Origin: Halobacillus naozhouensis
GTDB taxonomy: Bacteria > Bacillota > Bacilli > Bacillales > Halobacillaceae
Assembly (NCBI RefSeq): GCF_029714185.1
Contig: NZ_CP121671.1
Coordinates: forward strand, 868,001-932,000
DNA: 64,000 bases
Direction: 5' to 3'
Positions 1 through 8,582 of the stretch are shown here, one piece after another. The notes under the pieces are model-generated. The model made no database searches. It had not been told where the DNA came from and was given only the letters and a program-made list of their open reading frames with translations. Position 1 is the first letter of the stretch. Every line of letters starts with the position of its first letter. Made by a program: the position numbers and the translations under genes.

Positions 1-1449
1 GGCGGCATTATTGTCGGTTCGCTTCCGGGGCTTAGTGCGACAATGGCGGTAGCTTTACTGGTCCCGGTTACATTCGGAATGGACCCCGCTGCGGGGTTGA
101 TGATGCTGGCCGCTATTTACACCTCAGCGGTTTATGGTGGCTCCATTTCAGCTATCCTCATTCATACACCTGGTACGCCAGCCGCCGCAGCTACTAGTCT
201 TGATGGATATATGATGACCAAAAAGGGGCAAGGCGGAAAAGCAATTGGGGTCTCTACCATTTCTTCTATGATCGGCGGTACGATTAGCGGGGTTGCCCTG
301 CTGTTTCTGGCTCCACCATTAGCCAAAGTCTCCTTAGCATTTAGTGCACCTGAATATTTTCTGCTGGGTGTTTTTGGATTAACGATTATTGGAAGCCTGG
401 CAGGTAAATCGATGGCAAAAGGGCTTGCCTCCGGGGCGCTTGGTTTACTTATTGGTACAATCGGGGTTGATATTTTAACAGGATTTCCCCGATTCACCTT
501 CGGGTCTATGTCACTAGAATCAGGGATTTCACTAGTTCCGGCCTTAATTGGGTTGTTTTCCCTATCACAAGTATTGATGTTAGCGGAAAACAAAGGGAAA
601 GAGAAAAAAGAATCGGTAATCGGCAAAATTGGAAAAGTTCTTCCGTCCATTAAAGAGTTTAAGAGCATTTTTGTTACCATCCTTCGTTCTTCTGGACTAG
701 GTGTATTCGTTGGTCTGCTACCAGGAGCTGGGGGAGATGTAGGTTCCTGGGTTGGATACAATGAGGCAAAGCGTTTTTCAAAGGATAAAAAGAAGTTTGG
801 TACTGGTGCTATAGAAGGAGTCGCCGCACCTGAAGCTGCCAATAATGCGGTTACGGGTGGGGCATTAATTCCATTATTAACTTTGGGTATTCCCGGCAGC
901 TCGACAACCGCAGTAATGCTAGGTGGCCTTATGATCCACGGTCTTGTCCCAGGGAATGGGATGTTTACTACAAACGCTAATATTACTTACTCCGTGATTT
1001 TTGGTTTTTTGCTAGCCAATATCTTGATGGGGATCGTTGGTTTGCTAGGTGCAAAATTTTTCATAAAAGCTTCAGGCATATCTGAAAAGCTGTTAATGCC
1101 AATTATTATCAGCCTTTGTGTGGTAGGGTCATTTTCCATTAATAATAATTTGTTTGATGTTTGGGTGATGATCGCATTCGGGTTGGTTGGATATTTGATG
1201 AGGAAAACTGGTTTTCACCCGGCTCCTGTTATTTTAGGGATGATTTTAGGTCCAATTGCTGAGAATGGGTTTAGACAGTCAATCTTAATGGCAGAAGGGA
1301 ATCTACTTACTTATTATCTTACTCGACCGATATGCTTAGTTTTACTAGGTTTAATCATCATTTCTCTATTGTCACCTTTATTTCTTAAATGGAGACAAAA
1401 AAGGCAGGAGAATAATAACTTTTCAGTGGAAGAACAAGAAAGTGTCTAA
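1..1449 (+). CDS. tctA: TTT transporter large membrane subunit TctA (5' end outside window)
   Basis: Large permease subunit of a tripartite tricarboxylate transporter, which imports a carboxylate delivered by a periplasmic-type binding protein. The reading frame is open from the first base, and the residues before the first Met at position 43 already match the family (GSLPGLSATM), so the gene starts upstream of the window; 482 residues are present. Visible family signatures are the N-terminal glycine-rich PGL segment, a second copy around 720-760 (GLLPGAGGDVGSW), and many hydrophobic segments. A tctB gene is expected just upstream. The following dehydrogenase genes are close enough to be cotranscribed, and the matching binding protein lies at 4156. 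Family assignment is secure; the substrate cannot be read from sequence. Confidence 0.93.
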   Translation, partial: GGIIVGSLPGLSATMAVALLVPVTFGMDPAAGLMMLAAIYTSAVYGGSISAILIHTPGTPAAAATSLDGYMMTKKGQGGKAIGVSTISSMIGGTISGVALLFLAPPLAKVSLAFSAPEYFLLGVFGLTIIGSLAGKSMAKGLASGALGLLIGTIGVDILTGFPRFTFGSMSLESGISLVPALIGLFSLSQVLMLAENKGKEKKESVIGKIGKVLPSIKEFKSIFVTILRSSGLGVFVGLLPGAGGDVGSWVGYNEAKRFSKDKKKFGTGAIEGVAAPEAANNAVTGGALIPLLTLGIPGSSTTAVMLGGLMIHGLVPGNGMFTTNANITYSVIFGFLLANILMGIVGLLGAKFFIKASGISEKLLMPIIISLCVVGSFSINNNLFDVWVMIAFGLVGYLMRKTGFHPAPVILGMILGPIAENGFRQSILMAEGNLLTYYLTRPICLVLLGLIIISLLSPLFLKWRQKRQENNNFSVEEQESV

Positions 1450-1479
1450 TTCATAAATAGAAATGAGGTGGACCTAACC

Positions 1480-2475
1480 ATGCAAAATAAAAAAATTATC
1501 TATTTTGATAAAGTGTTTGATCAATTCAAACAGATTTTACATGAAAACAAGCCAGAGGGATTTGACTTGCAGTTTTGGACTGAAATGGGGGAAGAAAGGA
1601 AAAGCAGTCTTGAACAAGCGGAATACTTGCTGGTTGCCACAGAAAAACTAGATGAGGATATCCTATCACGGGCGAAACAGGCAAGGTTCATTCAGAAGAC
1701 GGGGATAGGGGTGGATAATATTAATCTAGAGGCAGCGGAGAAATACCAATTACCTGTTGCTAACACCCCTGGGGCAAACGCGGCAGGGGTTGCGGAACTG
1801 ACAATTCTCATGATTCTATCCCTCTATCGAAAGCTGCCGCTCCTCAATCAAGAGACCAAGTCTGGTAAATGGTTAATGTGGAAATTGAGGCCTTCATCGT
1901 TTGAAATGGAAGGTAAGACCCATGGATTTATCGGGTTTGGCAATATAGGCAGAGAAACAGCCCGCCGCTCAAGAGCACTCGGAACCAATGTCGTCTATTA
2001 TGATAAATTTCAGGCTCCAGCGGAAACGGAAAGAGAATTAGACGCCGCTTATCTCCCGTTAGAAGAAGTGTTGAAGACATCTGATATTATCAGCCTTCAT
2101 ATCCCTTTTGTCCCTGAAACAAAAAGGTTAATCGGAGCGAGGGAGCTACAATTGATGAAATCAAATACTGTGCTGATTAATGTCTCAAGAGGAGGAATAG
2201 TTGACGAAAAGGCGTTAGCAGAGGCACTGAATAATGAAGTCATTGCAGGGGCTGGTATTGATGTTTGGGAAACGGAACCACCGGAGCTAGCTCACCCGCT
2301 GCTGAAATTGGAAAATGTGATTGCAACACCCCACATTGGAGCAGGAACTAGAGATACGTTAAACAGGGTTCTGCGAATGGCATTTGAGAATATAAAACGA
2401 GTGGATGAAGGAAATGCACCTAATTTCGTGGTTAATGGTGTGGGAAAACCAAAGGTAGAAAATGAGGTTAGGTGA
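1480..2475 (+). CDS. D-2-hydroxyacid dehydrogenase (NAD-dependent)
   Basis: D-isomer-specific 2-hydroxyacid dehydrogenase, 331 residues, predicted to interconvert a 2-hydroxyacid and its 2-oxoacid with NAD(H). The nucleotide loop GFGNIG lies at residues 152-157. The catalytic Arg is in NVSRGGIVDE (R237), the Glu in DVWETEPP (E264 or E266) and the His in TPHIGAG (H285). I chose ATG 1480 because GAGGTGG at 1465-1471 sits eight bases before it; an in-frame GTG at 1468 overlaps that ribosome site. It follows tctA by 30 bases, suggesting that the transported compound or a product is a hydroxy- or oxo-acid. It resembles phosphoglycerate dehydrogenase and hydroxypyruvate reductase; the exact substrate is unknown. 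Confidence 0.88.
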   Translation: MQNKKIIYFDKVFDQFKQILHENKPEGFDLQFWTEMGEERKSSLEQAEYLLVATEKLDEDILSRAKQARFIQKTGIGVDNINLEAAEKYQLPVANTPGANAAGVAELTILMILSLYRKLPLLNQETKSGKWLMWKLRPSSFEMEGKTHGFIGFGNIGRETARRSRALGTNVVYYDKFQAPAETERELDAAYLPLEEVLKTSDIISLHIPFVPETKRLIGARELQLMKSNTVLINVSRGGIVDEKALAEALNNEVIAGAGIDVWETEPPELAHPLLKLENVIATPHIGAGTRDTLNRVLRMAFENIKRVDEGNAPNFVVNGVGKPKVENEVR

Positions 2476-2503
2476 AAAGGAACCGGAGAAAGGGGAGTAA
2501 TAA

Positions 2504-3289
2504 ATGGATTTGAACTTGGGTGGGAAAGTAGCCTTGGTTATTGCATCAAGCCAGGGATTAGGAAAAGCGATTGCTGCTCAACTGGTTAGTGAAGGCGCTG
2601 ATGTTATGCTTACCAGTCGTAATGAAGAGAAATTAAAAAGCGTAAGTGAAGAATTAAAGCAACTTGGTAAAGGAAGTGTTTCGTATTTTCAAGCGGATAT
2701 TACAAATGTGGAAGACATTCAATCACTCGTAGAAAACACCAGGGAAACATTCGGAAAAATTGATATTTTGATTAATAATGCAGGAGGCCCTCCTGGAGGA
2801 ACATTTGATAAATTTGATGACGATGATTGGCAAAAAGCATTTGAATTAAATCTATTAAGCTATATACGTATTATTCGAGAAGTACTTCCGGATCTGAAAA
2901 AAGAAGGTGGACGAATCATTAACACAGCCTCATCATCAATTAAACAACCAATACCGGGTTTAATTCTATCCAATACATTCCGTTTAGGTATTGTGGGTTT
3001 AGCAAAAAGCTTAGCTGAAGAGCTCGCCCCTTATAATATTCTAGTAAATACTGTTGCGCCTGGCCGAATTGCTACAGACCGTGTAGCAGCTCTGGACCAA
3101 ATGAAAGCTAATAACCAGGGGGTTTCTCAAGAACAAATAGAGGAAGCCTCTAAAAGAAACATACCCTTAGGACGATATGGGAGACCTGAAGAGTTCGCGA
3201 AGGTCGTAACTTTCCTGGTGTCAGAAGCTAGCACGTATGTAACGGGGAGCTCACTGCTTGTTGATGGTGGTATGGTGAAATCTATCTGA
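2504..3289 (+). CDS. Divergent SDR-family oxidoreductase
   Basis: Short-chain dehydrogenase/reductase fold, 261 residues. The N-terminal cofactor loop reads ASSQGLGKAIA, followed by the NNAGGPPGG segment. The usual catalytic YxxxK is not present: at the expected place the protein reads SNTFRLGIVGL, which puts Ser and Arg where Tyr and Lys normally stand. The C-terminus (VTGSSLLVDGG) is normal. A GGCPP-type SDR subgroup with this altered site exists among annotated 3-oxoacyl-reductase-like proteins, so it may not be a standard alcohol dehydrogenase. ATG 2504 has AGGGGAG about nine bases upstream. It follows the hydroxyacid dehydrogenase by 28 bases, in the same operon. Confidence 0.85.
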   Translation: MDLNLGGKVALVIASSQGLGKAIAAQLVSEGADVMLTSRNEEKLKSVSEELKQLGKGSVSYFQADITNVEDIQSLVENTRETFGKIDILINNAGGPPGGTFDKFDDDDWQKAFELNLLSYIRIIREVLPDLKKEGGRIINTASSSIKQPIPGLILSNTFRLGIVGLAKSLAEELAPYNILVNTVAPGRIATDRVAALDQMKANNQGVSQEQIEEASKRNIPLGRYGRPEEFAKVVTFLVSEASTYVTGSSLLVDGGMVKSI

Positions 3290-3309
3290 ATAATGGTAAG
3301 CAGCAATAC

Positions 3310-3340
3310 AAGGTATGTATTCTTTCGGGATACATGCCTT
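3310..3340 (+). terminator. Hairpin after the SDR gene
   Basis: AAGGTATGTAT (3310-3320) pairs with ATACATGCCTT (3330-3340) with one mismatch. No clear T-run follows, so this may be a weak terminator or a stabilising hairpin between the SDR gene and larE. Confidence 0.35.
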
Positions 3341-3376
3341 TAGTGTTCTAACTAAAAACAAAGAGGGGCGAGTAAT

Positions 3377-4134
3377 ATGAATAAAACAGTTAATGAGAAG
3401 AACCGCCACCTAGGTGAGATTCTTGAGGAAATGAACCGGGTTATTATCGCCTTTTCCGGAGGAGTTGACAGCACCTTAGTACTAAAAAGAGCACAGCAGG
3501 AATTGGGATCTTCTAATGTCTTAGCTGTTGTGGTAGCATCCGAACTTTTTCGCAATGAAGAATTTGAGGGTGCCGTTAGCCTTGCAGAGGGTATGGGCGT
3601 ACGTGTCTATCAAACAGAAATAAAAGAACTAGAAGATGAAGGAATAGTAGCTAACACCCCTGATAGCTGGTACTACAGTAAAAAATTACTCTATTCCCAT
3701 TTAAATCGGCTGGCTGAAAAGCGGGGGTTCGCAGTGTACTGCAGGAAGCCGGCTTCTATAAACAGGAAGTTCGCAGCCTAGCAAAAGAACTTGATCTTCC
3801 AGTTTGGGATAAACCTGCCTCATGCAGCCTGGCATCCAGAATCCCATATGGAACAAAACTGAATAAGCATAAAATTGAACAGGTAGACCAAGCAGAGAAG
3901 TTTATAACTAAACTAGGATTCAATACGGTTCGTATACGTCACCATGGGGAGGTCGCCCGGATCGAAGTAACTCCAGAGGAAAGTGCCGAGTTATTAGTTT
4001 ATCGTGATAAAATAAATTCCTATCTTACTTCACTAGGTTATGTATCCCTAGATCTCCAGGGTTACCGTACAGGGAGTATGAATGAAATATTGGGTTATAA
4101 AACAACTGGTGCAGAAATACGGACTTTATCTTAA
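3377..4134 (+). pseudogene. larE: larE remnant (nickel-pincer cofactor sulfur transferase) with internal deletion
   Basis: LarE is the ATP-dependent sacrificial sulfur transferase used to build the nickel-pincer nucleotide of lactate racemase-like enzymes. The N-terminal part is clear: PP-loop AFSGGVDSTL, then ELFRNEEF and NTPDSWYYSKKLLYSHL. At about 3733-3745 the frame breaks: the text passes from GFAV directly to LQEAGFYKQEV in another frame, which then continues through LPVWDKPASCSLASRIPYG to the family end GYRTGSMNE and a stop at 4132-4134. From my memory of LarE, about 27 residues around the conserved DG...DYRPG motif are missing. A shortened 134-residue product could still be made from ATG 3377, but it would lack an ATP/substrate motif. 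No larA, larB or larC is visible. Confidence 0.85.
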
Positions 4135-4155
4135 TACAAAAACCGGGAGGAAGAT

Positions 4156-5133
4156 ATGTTGAAAAAGCTATACTGTCTCATTGGTCTCAGTATATTGTTG
4201 GTGTTATCTTCTTGTAGTATTACTACTGGCCAGAATGGAGAAAGTACTTTTCCCAATAAGCCTATTGATTTAATTGTTTCCTATGCTGCAGGGGGAGGTA
4301 CAGATACAGGTGCCAGAATCCTGCAACCCTATCTGGAAGAGGAACTAGGGGTAACAGTAAACGTAGTCAATAAACCAGGCGGTGCTGGCTGGGTGGGCTG
4401 GACTGAATTAGCAAATGCTAAACCAGATGGATATACCATAGGCTATATCAATTCACCCAATATCATCACCGGTTACCTTGATCCGAAATTTAATCGAGAT
4501 GAAAGCCTTGAAAGTTTCCAACTTATTGCAAACCATGTTCTAGACCCGGGGGTAATAGCAATACGACCTGACGATGACCGCTTCAGCAATATAAATGAGG
4601 TAGTAAAATATGCACAAGATCATAAACTAACTGCTACGACATCAGGAGTTGGGAGTAATGATCACATGGCGATATTAAAACTTAACAAATTTTATAACAC
4701 AAAAATTACCCCTGTTCATACTAAAGGGGCAGCTAAGGGAGCAGCGCAGGTTTTAGGTGAACATATTGATTTATTTATAGCTAAGGTTGGTGAAGTTGCC
4801 AATCGACACAATAATGGGGAATTAAAAGCTGTGGCTGTTATGACCGAGGAAAGATCCCCATTTCTTGAAGAAGTACCGACGATGGAAGAGACAGGATATC
4901 CTGAAGTATCATCTAGGTCAGCACGGGGTATTGCAGCCCCTGCTGGTTTATCCAAAGAAAAACTTGAGATTTTAAATTCAGCACTTAAAAAGGCGATTGA
5001 ACATAAAGAACAAGTGGAAAAAATGGAAGCTCAGGGGTTACAAATAAAGTACTTAGGACCAGAGGGCTTTCAAAAAATGCTTGAAGAAGATGAAAACTCA
5101 GTTAAAGGTCTAAGCGATTTACTAGGATATTAA
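4156..5133 (+). CDS. tctC: TTT substrate-binding lipoprotein (TctC/Bug family)
   Basis: Extracytoplasmic binding protein of the tripartite tricarboxylate transporter family, 325 residues. The first 20 residues form a lipoprotein signal with the lipobox LSSC, so it should be anchored to the outer face of the membrane. The Bug-family signature appears as IDLIVSYAAGGGTDTGAR and VNVVNKPGGAGWVGW, and the middle contains GVGSNDHMAIL. A GGGAGGAAG ribosome site precedes ATG 4156. It is 21 bases after the larE remnant and probably partners the TctA at the left edge; having the binding protein last in the cluster is less common than first. Ligand unknown. Confidence 0.92.
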   Translation: MLKKLYCLIGLSILLVLSSCSITTGQNGESTFPNKPIDLIVSYAAGGGTDTGARILQPYLEEELGVTVNVVNKPGGAGWVGWTELANAKPDGYTIGYINSPNIITGYLDPKFNRDESLESFQLIANHVLDPGVIAIRPDDDRFSNINEVVKYAQDHKLTATTSGVGSNDHMAILKLNKFYNTKITPVHTKGAAKGAAQVLGEHIDLFIAKVGEVANRHNNGELKAVAVMTEERSPFLEEVPTMEETGYPEVSSRSARGIAAPAGLSKEKLEILNSALKKAIEHKEQVEKMEAQGLQIKYLGPEGFQKMLEEDENSVKGLSDLLGY

Positions 5134-5185
5134 CAAAATGGTAAGAAGGTGAAGTTTAATAGAACATGATATTTTATTAAATCAT

Positions 5186-5231
5186 TGGAGGTAATTGGAA
5201 AATGATATTTTTCCGGTTACCTCCATTTTTT
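5186..5231 (+). terminator. Rho-independent terminator after tctC
   Basis: A long stem, TGGAGGTAATTGG (5186-5198) against CCGGTTACCTCCA (5213-5225), is extended by A/T pairs and followed by a T-run at 5226-5231. It ends the rightward transport cluster, facing the convergent GntR gene. Confidence 0.8.
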
Positions 5232-5315
5232 CCATTTATGAACAATACATTCATAATGATTAGCAGAGATTTTAGGGATAGTAAGCATCTTAAAAGAATG
5301 CTCGCAGCCTTTAAT

Positions 5316-5984
5316 TCAGTGAGCCTCACTAGCCGTATAACAATCATCAATATCATCGATCCGCAGCAGCACCTGATCTCGTCCGTGATAAATATGCTCA
5401 TGCATCGCAACACGCGCCCGCTCCGTATCCTGTTCCTCGATCGCTTTCAAAATAACTTTATGCACATCAAGCGAGTGTCTTAGTTGATGCTCATCAAACC
5501 AGTAGAAAGAGCGGAAAATTAACGGGACTACGACTACTTTTGATATATGGGAATGAATATGCTGATTTTGCGAAGCCTTTATCACAGCGTCGTGGAACCC
5601 GTGGTTAATCTCTAAGATGTATTCAATGGTGGTTTCACCAGTTTTGAGGTAGCTATTGATCGCTTGCTCATACCTCTGATTGGCTGTCTTCATTTCCTCT
5701 ATGTCGTCATCGGTGCGATGGATAGCCGCCTGGGCTGCAGCATACCCTTCTAACAATGTCCGTAAATCGTAAATTTGCTGAATATCCTGCTTGGTAAAGT
5801 GACGAACACGGACGCCCCGTTTCATAGACACCGTAAGTCCTTCTGATTCCAGTTGTTTAAGAGCCTCACGGATAGGCGTTCGGCTTATCTGTAATTTTTT
5901 TGCTAAAAATTCTTCGGTGAGTCGCATTTTCGGTGGGAATTCTCGATGCAAGATGGCTTGTTTAATATATTCATATGCATTCAT
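5316..5984 (-). CDS. GntR-family regulator with FCD domain
   Basis: Transcription factor of the FadR/VanR branch, 222 residues from ATG 5984. The winged helix occupies about residues 1-70 (MRLTEEFLAKKLQISRTPIREALKQLESEGL); the C-terminal all-helical FCD ligand-binding domain follows, with His residues typical of its metal site (EINHGFHDAVI; VAMHEHI). An upstream in-frame ATG at 6065 was rejected because it would run through the promoter and operator boxes, whereas GAGGTG precedes ATG 5984. It is divergent from the CoA-transferase operon. The placement of the TTGTATACAA boxes on both promoters points to autorepression and repression of that operon, presumably relieved by a carboxylic acid ligand. 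Confidence 0.92.
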   Translation of the reverse strand: MNAYEYIKQAILHREFPPKMRLTEEFLAKKLQISRTPIREALKQLESEGLTVSMKRGVRVRHFTKQDIQQIYDLRTLLEGYAAAQAAIHRTDDDIEEMKTANQRYEQAINSYLKTGETTIEYILEINHGFHDAVIKASQNQHIHSHISKVVVVPLIFRSFYWFDEHQLRHSLDVHKVILKAIEEQDTERARVAMHEHIYHGRDQVLLRIDDIDDCYTASEAH

Positions 5985-6003
5985 GTCGTAACACCTCAAC
6001 CTT

Positions 6004-6032
6004 ATTGTATACAAAGGGAAGGCATGATTCAA
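6004..6032 (-). promoter_or_regulatory. Predicted sigma-A promoter of the GntR gene
   Basis: On the minus strand -35 TTGAAT (6032-6027) and -10 TACAAT (6009-6004) are separated by 17 bases. The -10 overlaps the first operator box, which would give autoregulation. Confidence 0.65.
6005..6014. promoter_or_regulatory. GntR operator box 1
   Basis: Perfect palindrome TTGTATACAA, overlapping the -10 of the leftward gntR promoter. FadR-branch GntR proteins typically bind short AT-rich palindromes of this kind. Confidence 0.7.
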
Positions 6033-6046
6033 TGTGAAACGCTTTA

Positions 6047-6056
6047 ATGTATACAA
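6047..6056. promoter_or_regulatory. GntR operator box 2
   Basis: ATGTATACAA, one base away from box 1, placed between the two divergent promoters. The box 1 to box 2 centre distance is 42 bases, about four helical turns. Confidence 0.65.
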
Positions 6057-6110
6057 ACATCTCATTTTTAAGGGATTATTTGCTATTTTATAGCATTTTT
6101 AGAATGTATG

Positions 6111-6139
6111 TTGATTTATTGTATACATAGTGCTACTAT
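6111..6139 (+). promoter_or_regulatory. Predicted sigma-A promoter of the CoA-transferase operon
   Basis: -35 TTGATT (6111-6116) and -10 TACTAT (6134-6139) are 17 bases apart. The third operator box lies inside the spacer. About 200 bases of untranslated leader follow before the first gene. Confidence 0.7.
6119..6128. promoter_or_regulatory. GntR operator box 3
   Basis: TTGTATACAT, one base away from box 1, inside the -35/-10 spacer of the rightward promoter. Occupancy would block RNA polymerase. Confidence 0.7.
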
Positions 6140-6245
6140 TAACGCAAGATTCAGAAATTTATGTATGCACCGAGCAAGTTGCTAAGGCAAATTAGACATC
6201 CCCTTTTAGCTCAGGATGAGAGTACAAATTTTTTTAGCGCAACAA

Positions 6246-6259
6246 AGAAAGCGCTGTCA
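6246..6259. promoter_or_regulatory. cre-like site in the leader of the CoA-transferase operon
   Basis: AGAAAGCGCTGTCA matches the CcpA consensus TGWAARCGYTWNCW at 12 of 14 places. Its position downstream of the promoter would suit roadblock repression. The same bases can also form an AGCGC/GCGCT hairpin (6236-6255). Confidence 0.4.
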
Positions 6260-6352
6260 AAATGGATTGAATTCATTCTCCAAGATTAAGGAAATCCAGA
6301 ATGATGGAAGAGCGTTGTTCTACTTTACAAACTAGCACAAGAGGTGAGGTCC

Positions 6353-7549
6353 ATGGGTCAAAGCTTAGAAGGAGTAAAAGTCTTAGAGTTAGGAAGTTTA
6401 ATTGCTGGTCCGTTTGCCGGAAGGTTAATGGCTGAATTCGGGGCAGATGTAATAAAAGTCGAACCGCCGAAGAAAGGCGATCCGCTCCGCGACTGGCGTC
6501 ATATTTACGAAGGAACATCGCTCTGGTGGCGGCTTCAATCCCGAAATAAAAAGTCAATTACCGTTGATTTAAAAAATGAGGAAGGTCAAGAGATTATTAA
6601 ATCATTGATCAAGGAGTGTGATGTTCTCATTGAAAATTTCCGACCGGGGACTTTGGAGAAATGGAACCTTGGTTATGAGGAACTATCTGCGATTAACCCG
6701 GGTCTCGTGATGGTGAGGGTCTCGGGCTACGGACAAACGGGTCCTTACCGCGATAAGGCTGGGTTTGGCAGCATCGGAGAATCGATGGGCGGACTTCGTC
6801 ACATTACGGGTAATCCTGAACTCCCGCCAACGAGGGTTGGTGTCAGCCTTGGTGATTCGCTTGCCGCTATGTATTCAGTGATTGGAGCAATGATGGCGAT
6901 TTATCATCGCGACGTGAAAGGAACTGGAAAAGGTCAGGTGATTGATGTCGCTCTTTATGAGGCCGTATTTAGTTTAATGGAAGGATCGCTTCCTGAGTTT
7001 GATAAGCTTGGAGCCGTGCGTGAGCGGACAGGTTCGGCGCTGCCGGGGATTGCCCCTTCTAATACGTACCAATGCCTTGATGGGAAATACGTGGTGATTG
7101 GGGGAAATGGTGATGCGATTTTCAAACGCTTGATGAACGCGATTGGGCATCCGGGATTGGCTGAGGACGAACGGTTCCAGACAAATAGTGGACGGGCTGA
7201 GCATGCGGATTATCTCGATGAAACCATTGAGGCCTGGACGAAAACGGTGGATTTTGAAACAGCTTTACAAATGCTCGATGAAGCCCGCGTGCCTGCTGGG
7301 CCAATTTACAGTATTGACGACATCGTTAAGGATCCGCATTACTTGAGCAGGGAAATGATCCAGAATTTTAAATTGAATGAGCAAGAATCGCTGAAAATTC
7401 CTGGAGTTGTACCGAAGATGAGTGAAACACCAGGGGAAACGAAGTGGCTCGGTCCAGAACTCGGCCAGCATACCGATGAAGTGATGCGCAGCTGGTTGAC
7501 GTATGATGATGCGAAGATTCAGCAGTTGAAAGAGAAAGGAATCATCTAG
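6353..7549 (+). CDS. CaiB/BaiF family III CoA-transferase
   Basis: Family III CoA-transferase, 398 residues, which moves CoA from an acyl-CoA donor to a free carboxylic acid through an aspartyl-CoA intermediate. The N-terminus LEGVKVLELGSLIAGPFAGR and the VSGYGQTGPY motif are typical, and the expected catalytic Asp is D168 in VSLGDSLAAMYS. ATG 6353 is chosen because GAGGTG at 6341-6346 is correctly spaced; GTG 6344 lies in that site. It is the first gene of an operon with an HMG-CoA-lyase-like enzyme and a symporter. The context suggests that it activates an imported 3-hydroxy-acid before cleavage; candidates are 3-hydroxy-3-methylglutarate or citramalate-like acids, but this is inference. 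Confidence 0.92.
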   Translation: MGQSLEGVKVLELGSLIAGPFAGRLMAEFGADVIKVEPPKKGDPLRDWRHIYEGTSLWWRLQSRNKKSITVDLKNEEGQEIIKSLIKECDVLIENFRPGTLEKWNLGYEELSAINPGLVMVRVSGYGQTGPYRDKAGFGSIGESMGGLRHITGNPELPPTRVGVSLGDSLAAMYSVIGAMMAIYHRDVKGTGKGQVIDVALYEAVFSLMEGSLPEFDKLGAVRERTGSALPGIAPSNTYQCLDGKYVVIGGNGDAIFKRLMNAIGHPGLAEDERFQTNSGRAEHADYLDETIEAWTKTVDFETALQMLDEARVPAGPIYSIDDIVKDPHYLSREMIQNFKLNEQESLKIPGVVPKMSETPGETKWLGPELGQHTDEVMRSWLTYDDAKIQQLKEKGII

Positions 7550-7578
7550 CCACATGCTTGAAGAGGGAGGAAATGGTT

Positions 7579-8493
7579 GTGCAGCGCATTTATATTCAAG
7601 AAGTCGCGACGAGAGACGGATTTCAAATTGAAGATCAGTTCGTACCGACAGACCAGAAGGTTGAGTTGATTAACAAGCTGGGTACAGCCGGGGTCGATAA
7701 AATTGAAGTGACTTCATTCGTGTCCCCAAAGGCGGTGCCTAACTTAAGAGATGCCGAGGAAGTCATGAAAGGTATTGACCGTAAGCCAGGTGTCACGTAT
7801 ACAACCTTAATTCCAAATGCAAAAGGAGCCGAACGTGCAGCAGCCTGTGAGGCAGACGAAGTCAATCTGGTCGCATCCGTCAGTGAAACACATAACAAGA
7901 AAAATGTTCGTCGGACGGTGGATCAATCGTTCGCTGATTTTAACACGATCGCAGACGTTCTATCCGGCACAGGAATCCAGATAAATGGAACACTGGCGAC
8001 TACATTTGGATGTCCGTTTGAGGGGGGTATCGATGAAAACCGAGTGATGACCTTGATTGATCAATATCTTGACCTTGGAGCGGGCGGAATCACGCTCGCT
8101 GACACAACTGGGATGGCAACACCGAAGCAAGTTCATCAATTATGTGAGCATGTGCTCAATCGCTGGCCAGACTTACCAGTTACCCTACACTTTCATAACA
8201 CAAGAGGAATGGGACTTGCCAATGTGATGGAAGGAATCCGTGTTGGTGTTACGCGCTATGATGCTTCGCTTGGCGGCTTAGGCGGCTGTCCATTTGCGCC
8301 AGGAGCAACTGGCAATATTTGTACTGAGGATCTCGTTCACATGCTGCGCTTTATGGATTATGAGATGAACGCAGATCTCGACCAGTTAATCGCAGCATCC
8401 AGGGATCTTGAGACTATTTTACAAAGGGAAGTGCCAGGGCAAATTATTAAAGCAGGCAAAATCAGCGATCTGCATTCTGTATCCTACTCATAG
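7579..8493 (+). CDS. HMG-CoA-lyase-like aldolase
   Basis: Member of the HMGL-like TIM-barrel family, about 304 residues. The N-terminus EVATRDGFQ contains the catalytic Arg-Asp pair. The metal-binding HFHNTRGMGLAN segment and the GGLGGCPFAPGATGN loop with its catalytic Cys are both intact. It should cleave a 3-hydroxyacyl-CoA to acetyl-CoA and a keto product. GTG 7579 is preferred since GGAGG at 7566-7570 is eight bases before it; ATG 7573 is only two bases from the same site. It lies 29 bases after the CoA-transferase, giving a two-step activate-and-cleave route. Canonical HMG-CoA lyase would yield acetoacetate; a citramalyl-CoA-type reaction would yield pyruvate. The substrate is undecided. 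Confidence 0.87.
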   Translation: MQRIYIQEVATRDGFQIEDQFVPTDQKVELINKLGTAGVDKIEVTSFVSPKAVPNLRDAEEVMKGIDRKPGVTYTTLIPNAKGAERAAACEADEVNLVASVSETHNKKNVRRTVDQSFADFNTIADVLSGTGIQINGTLATTFGCPFEGGIDENRVMTLIDQYLDLGAGGITLADTTGMATPKQVHQLCEHVLNRWPDLPVTLHFHNTRGMGLANVMEGIRVGVTRYDASLGGLGGCPFAPGATGNICTEDLVHMLRFMDYEMNADLDQLIAASRDLETILQREVPGQIIKAGKISDLHSVSYS

Positions 8494-8582
8494 AAAAGCA
8501 ATCTTCTTCCAGGAGAGGAGCTTTCGTCTTATTTTTTTATCAGTACATGTCTGAATATTGTGAACTAAGGGAGGATGGAAGT

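Noticed and set aside
162..842. 226-codon minus-strand frame opposite tctA
   Set aside because: Shadow of the clear TctA frame; low-complexity Pro/Ser-rich translation and no ribosome site.
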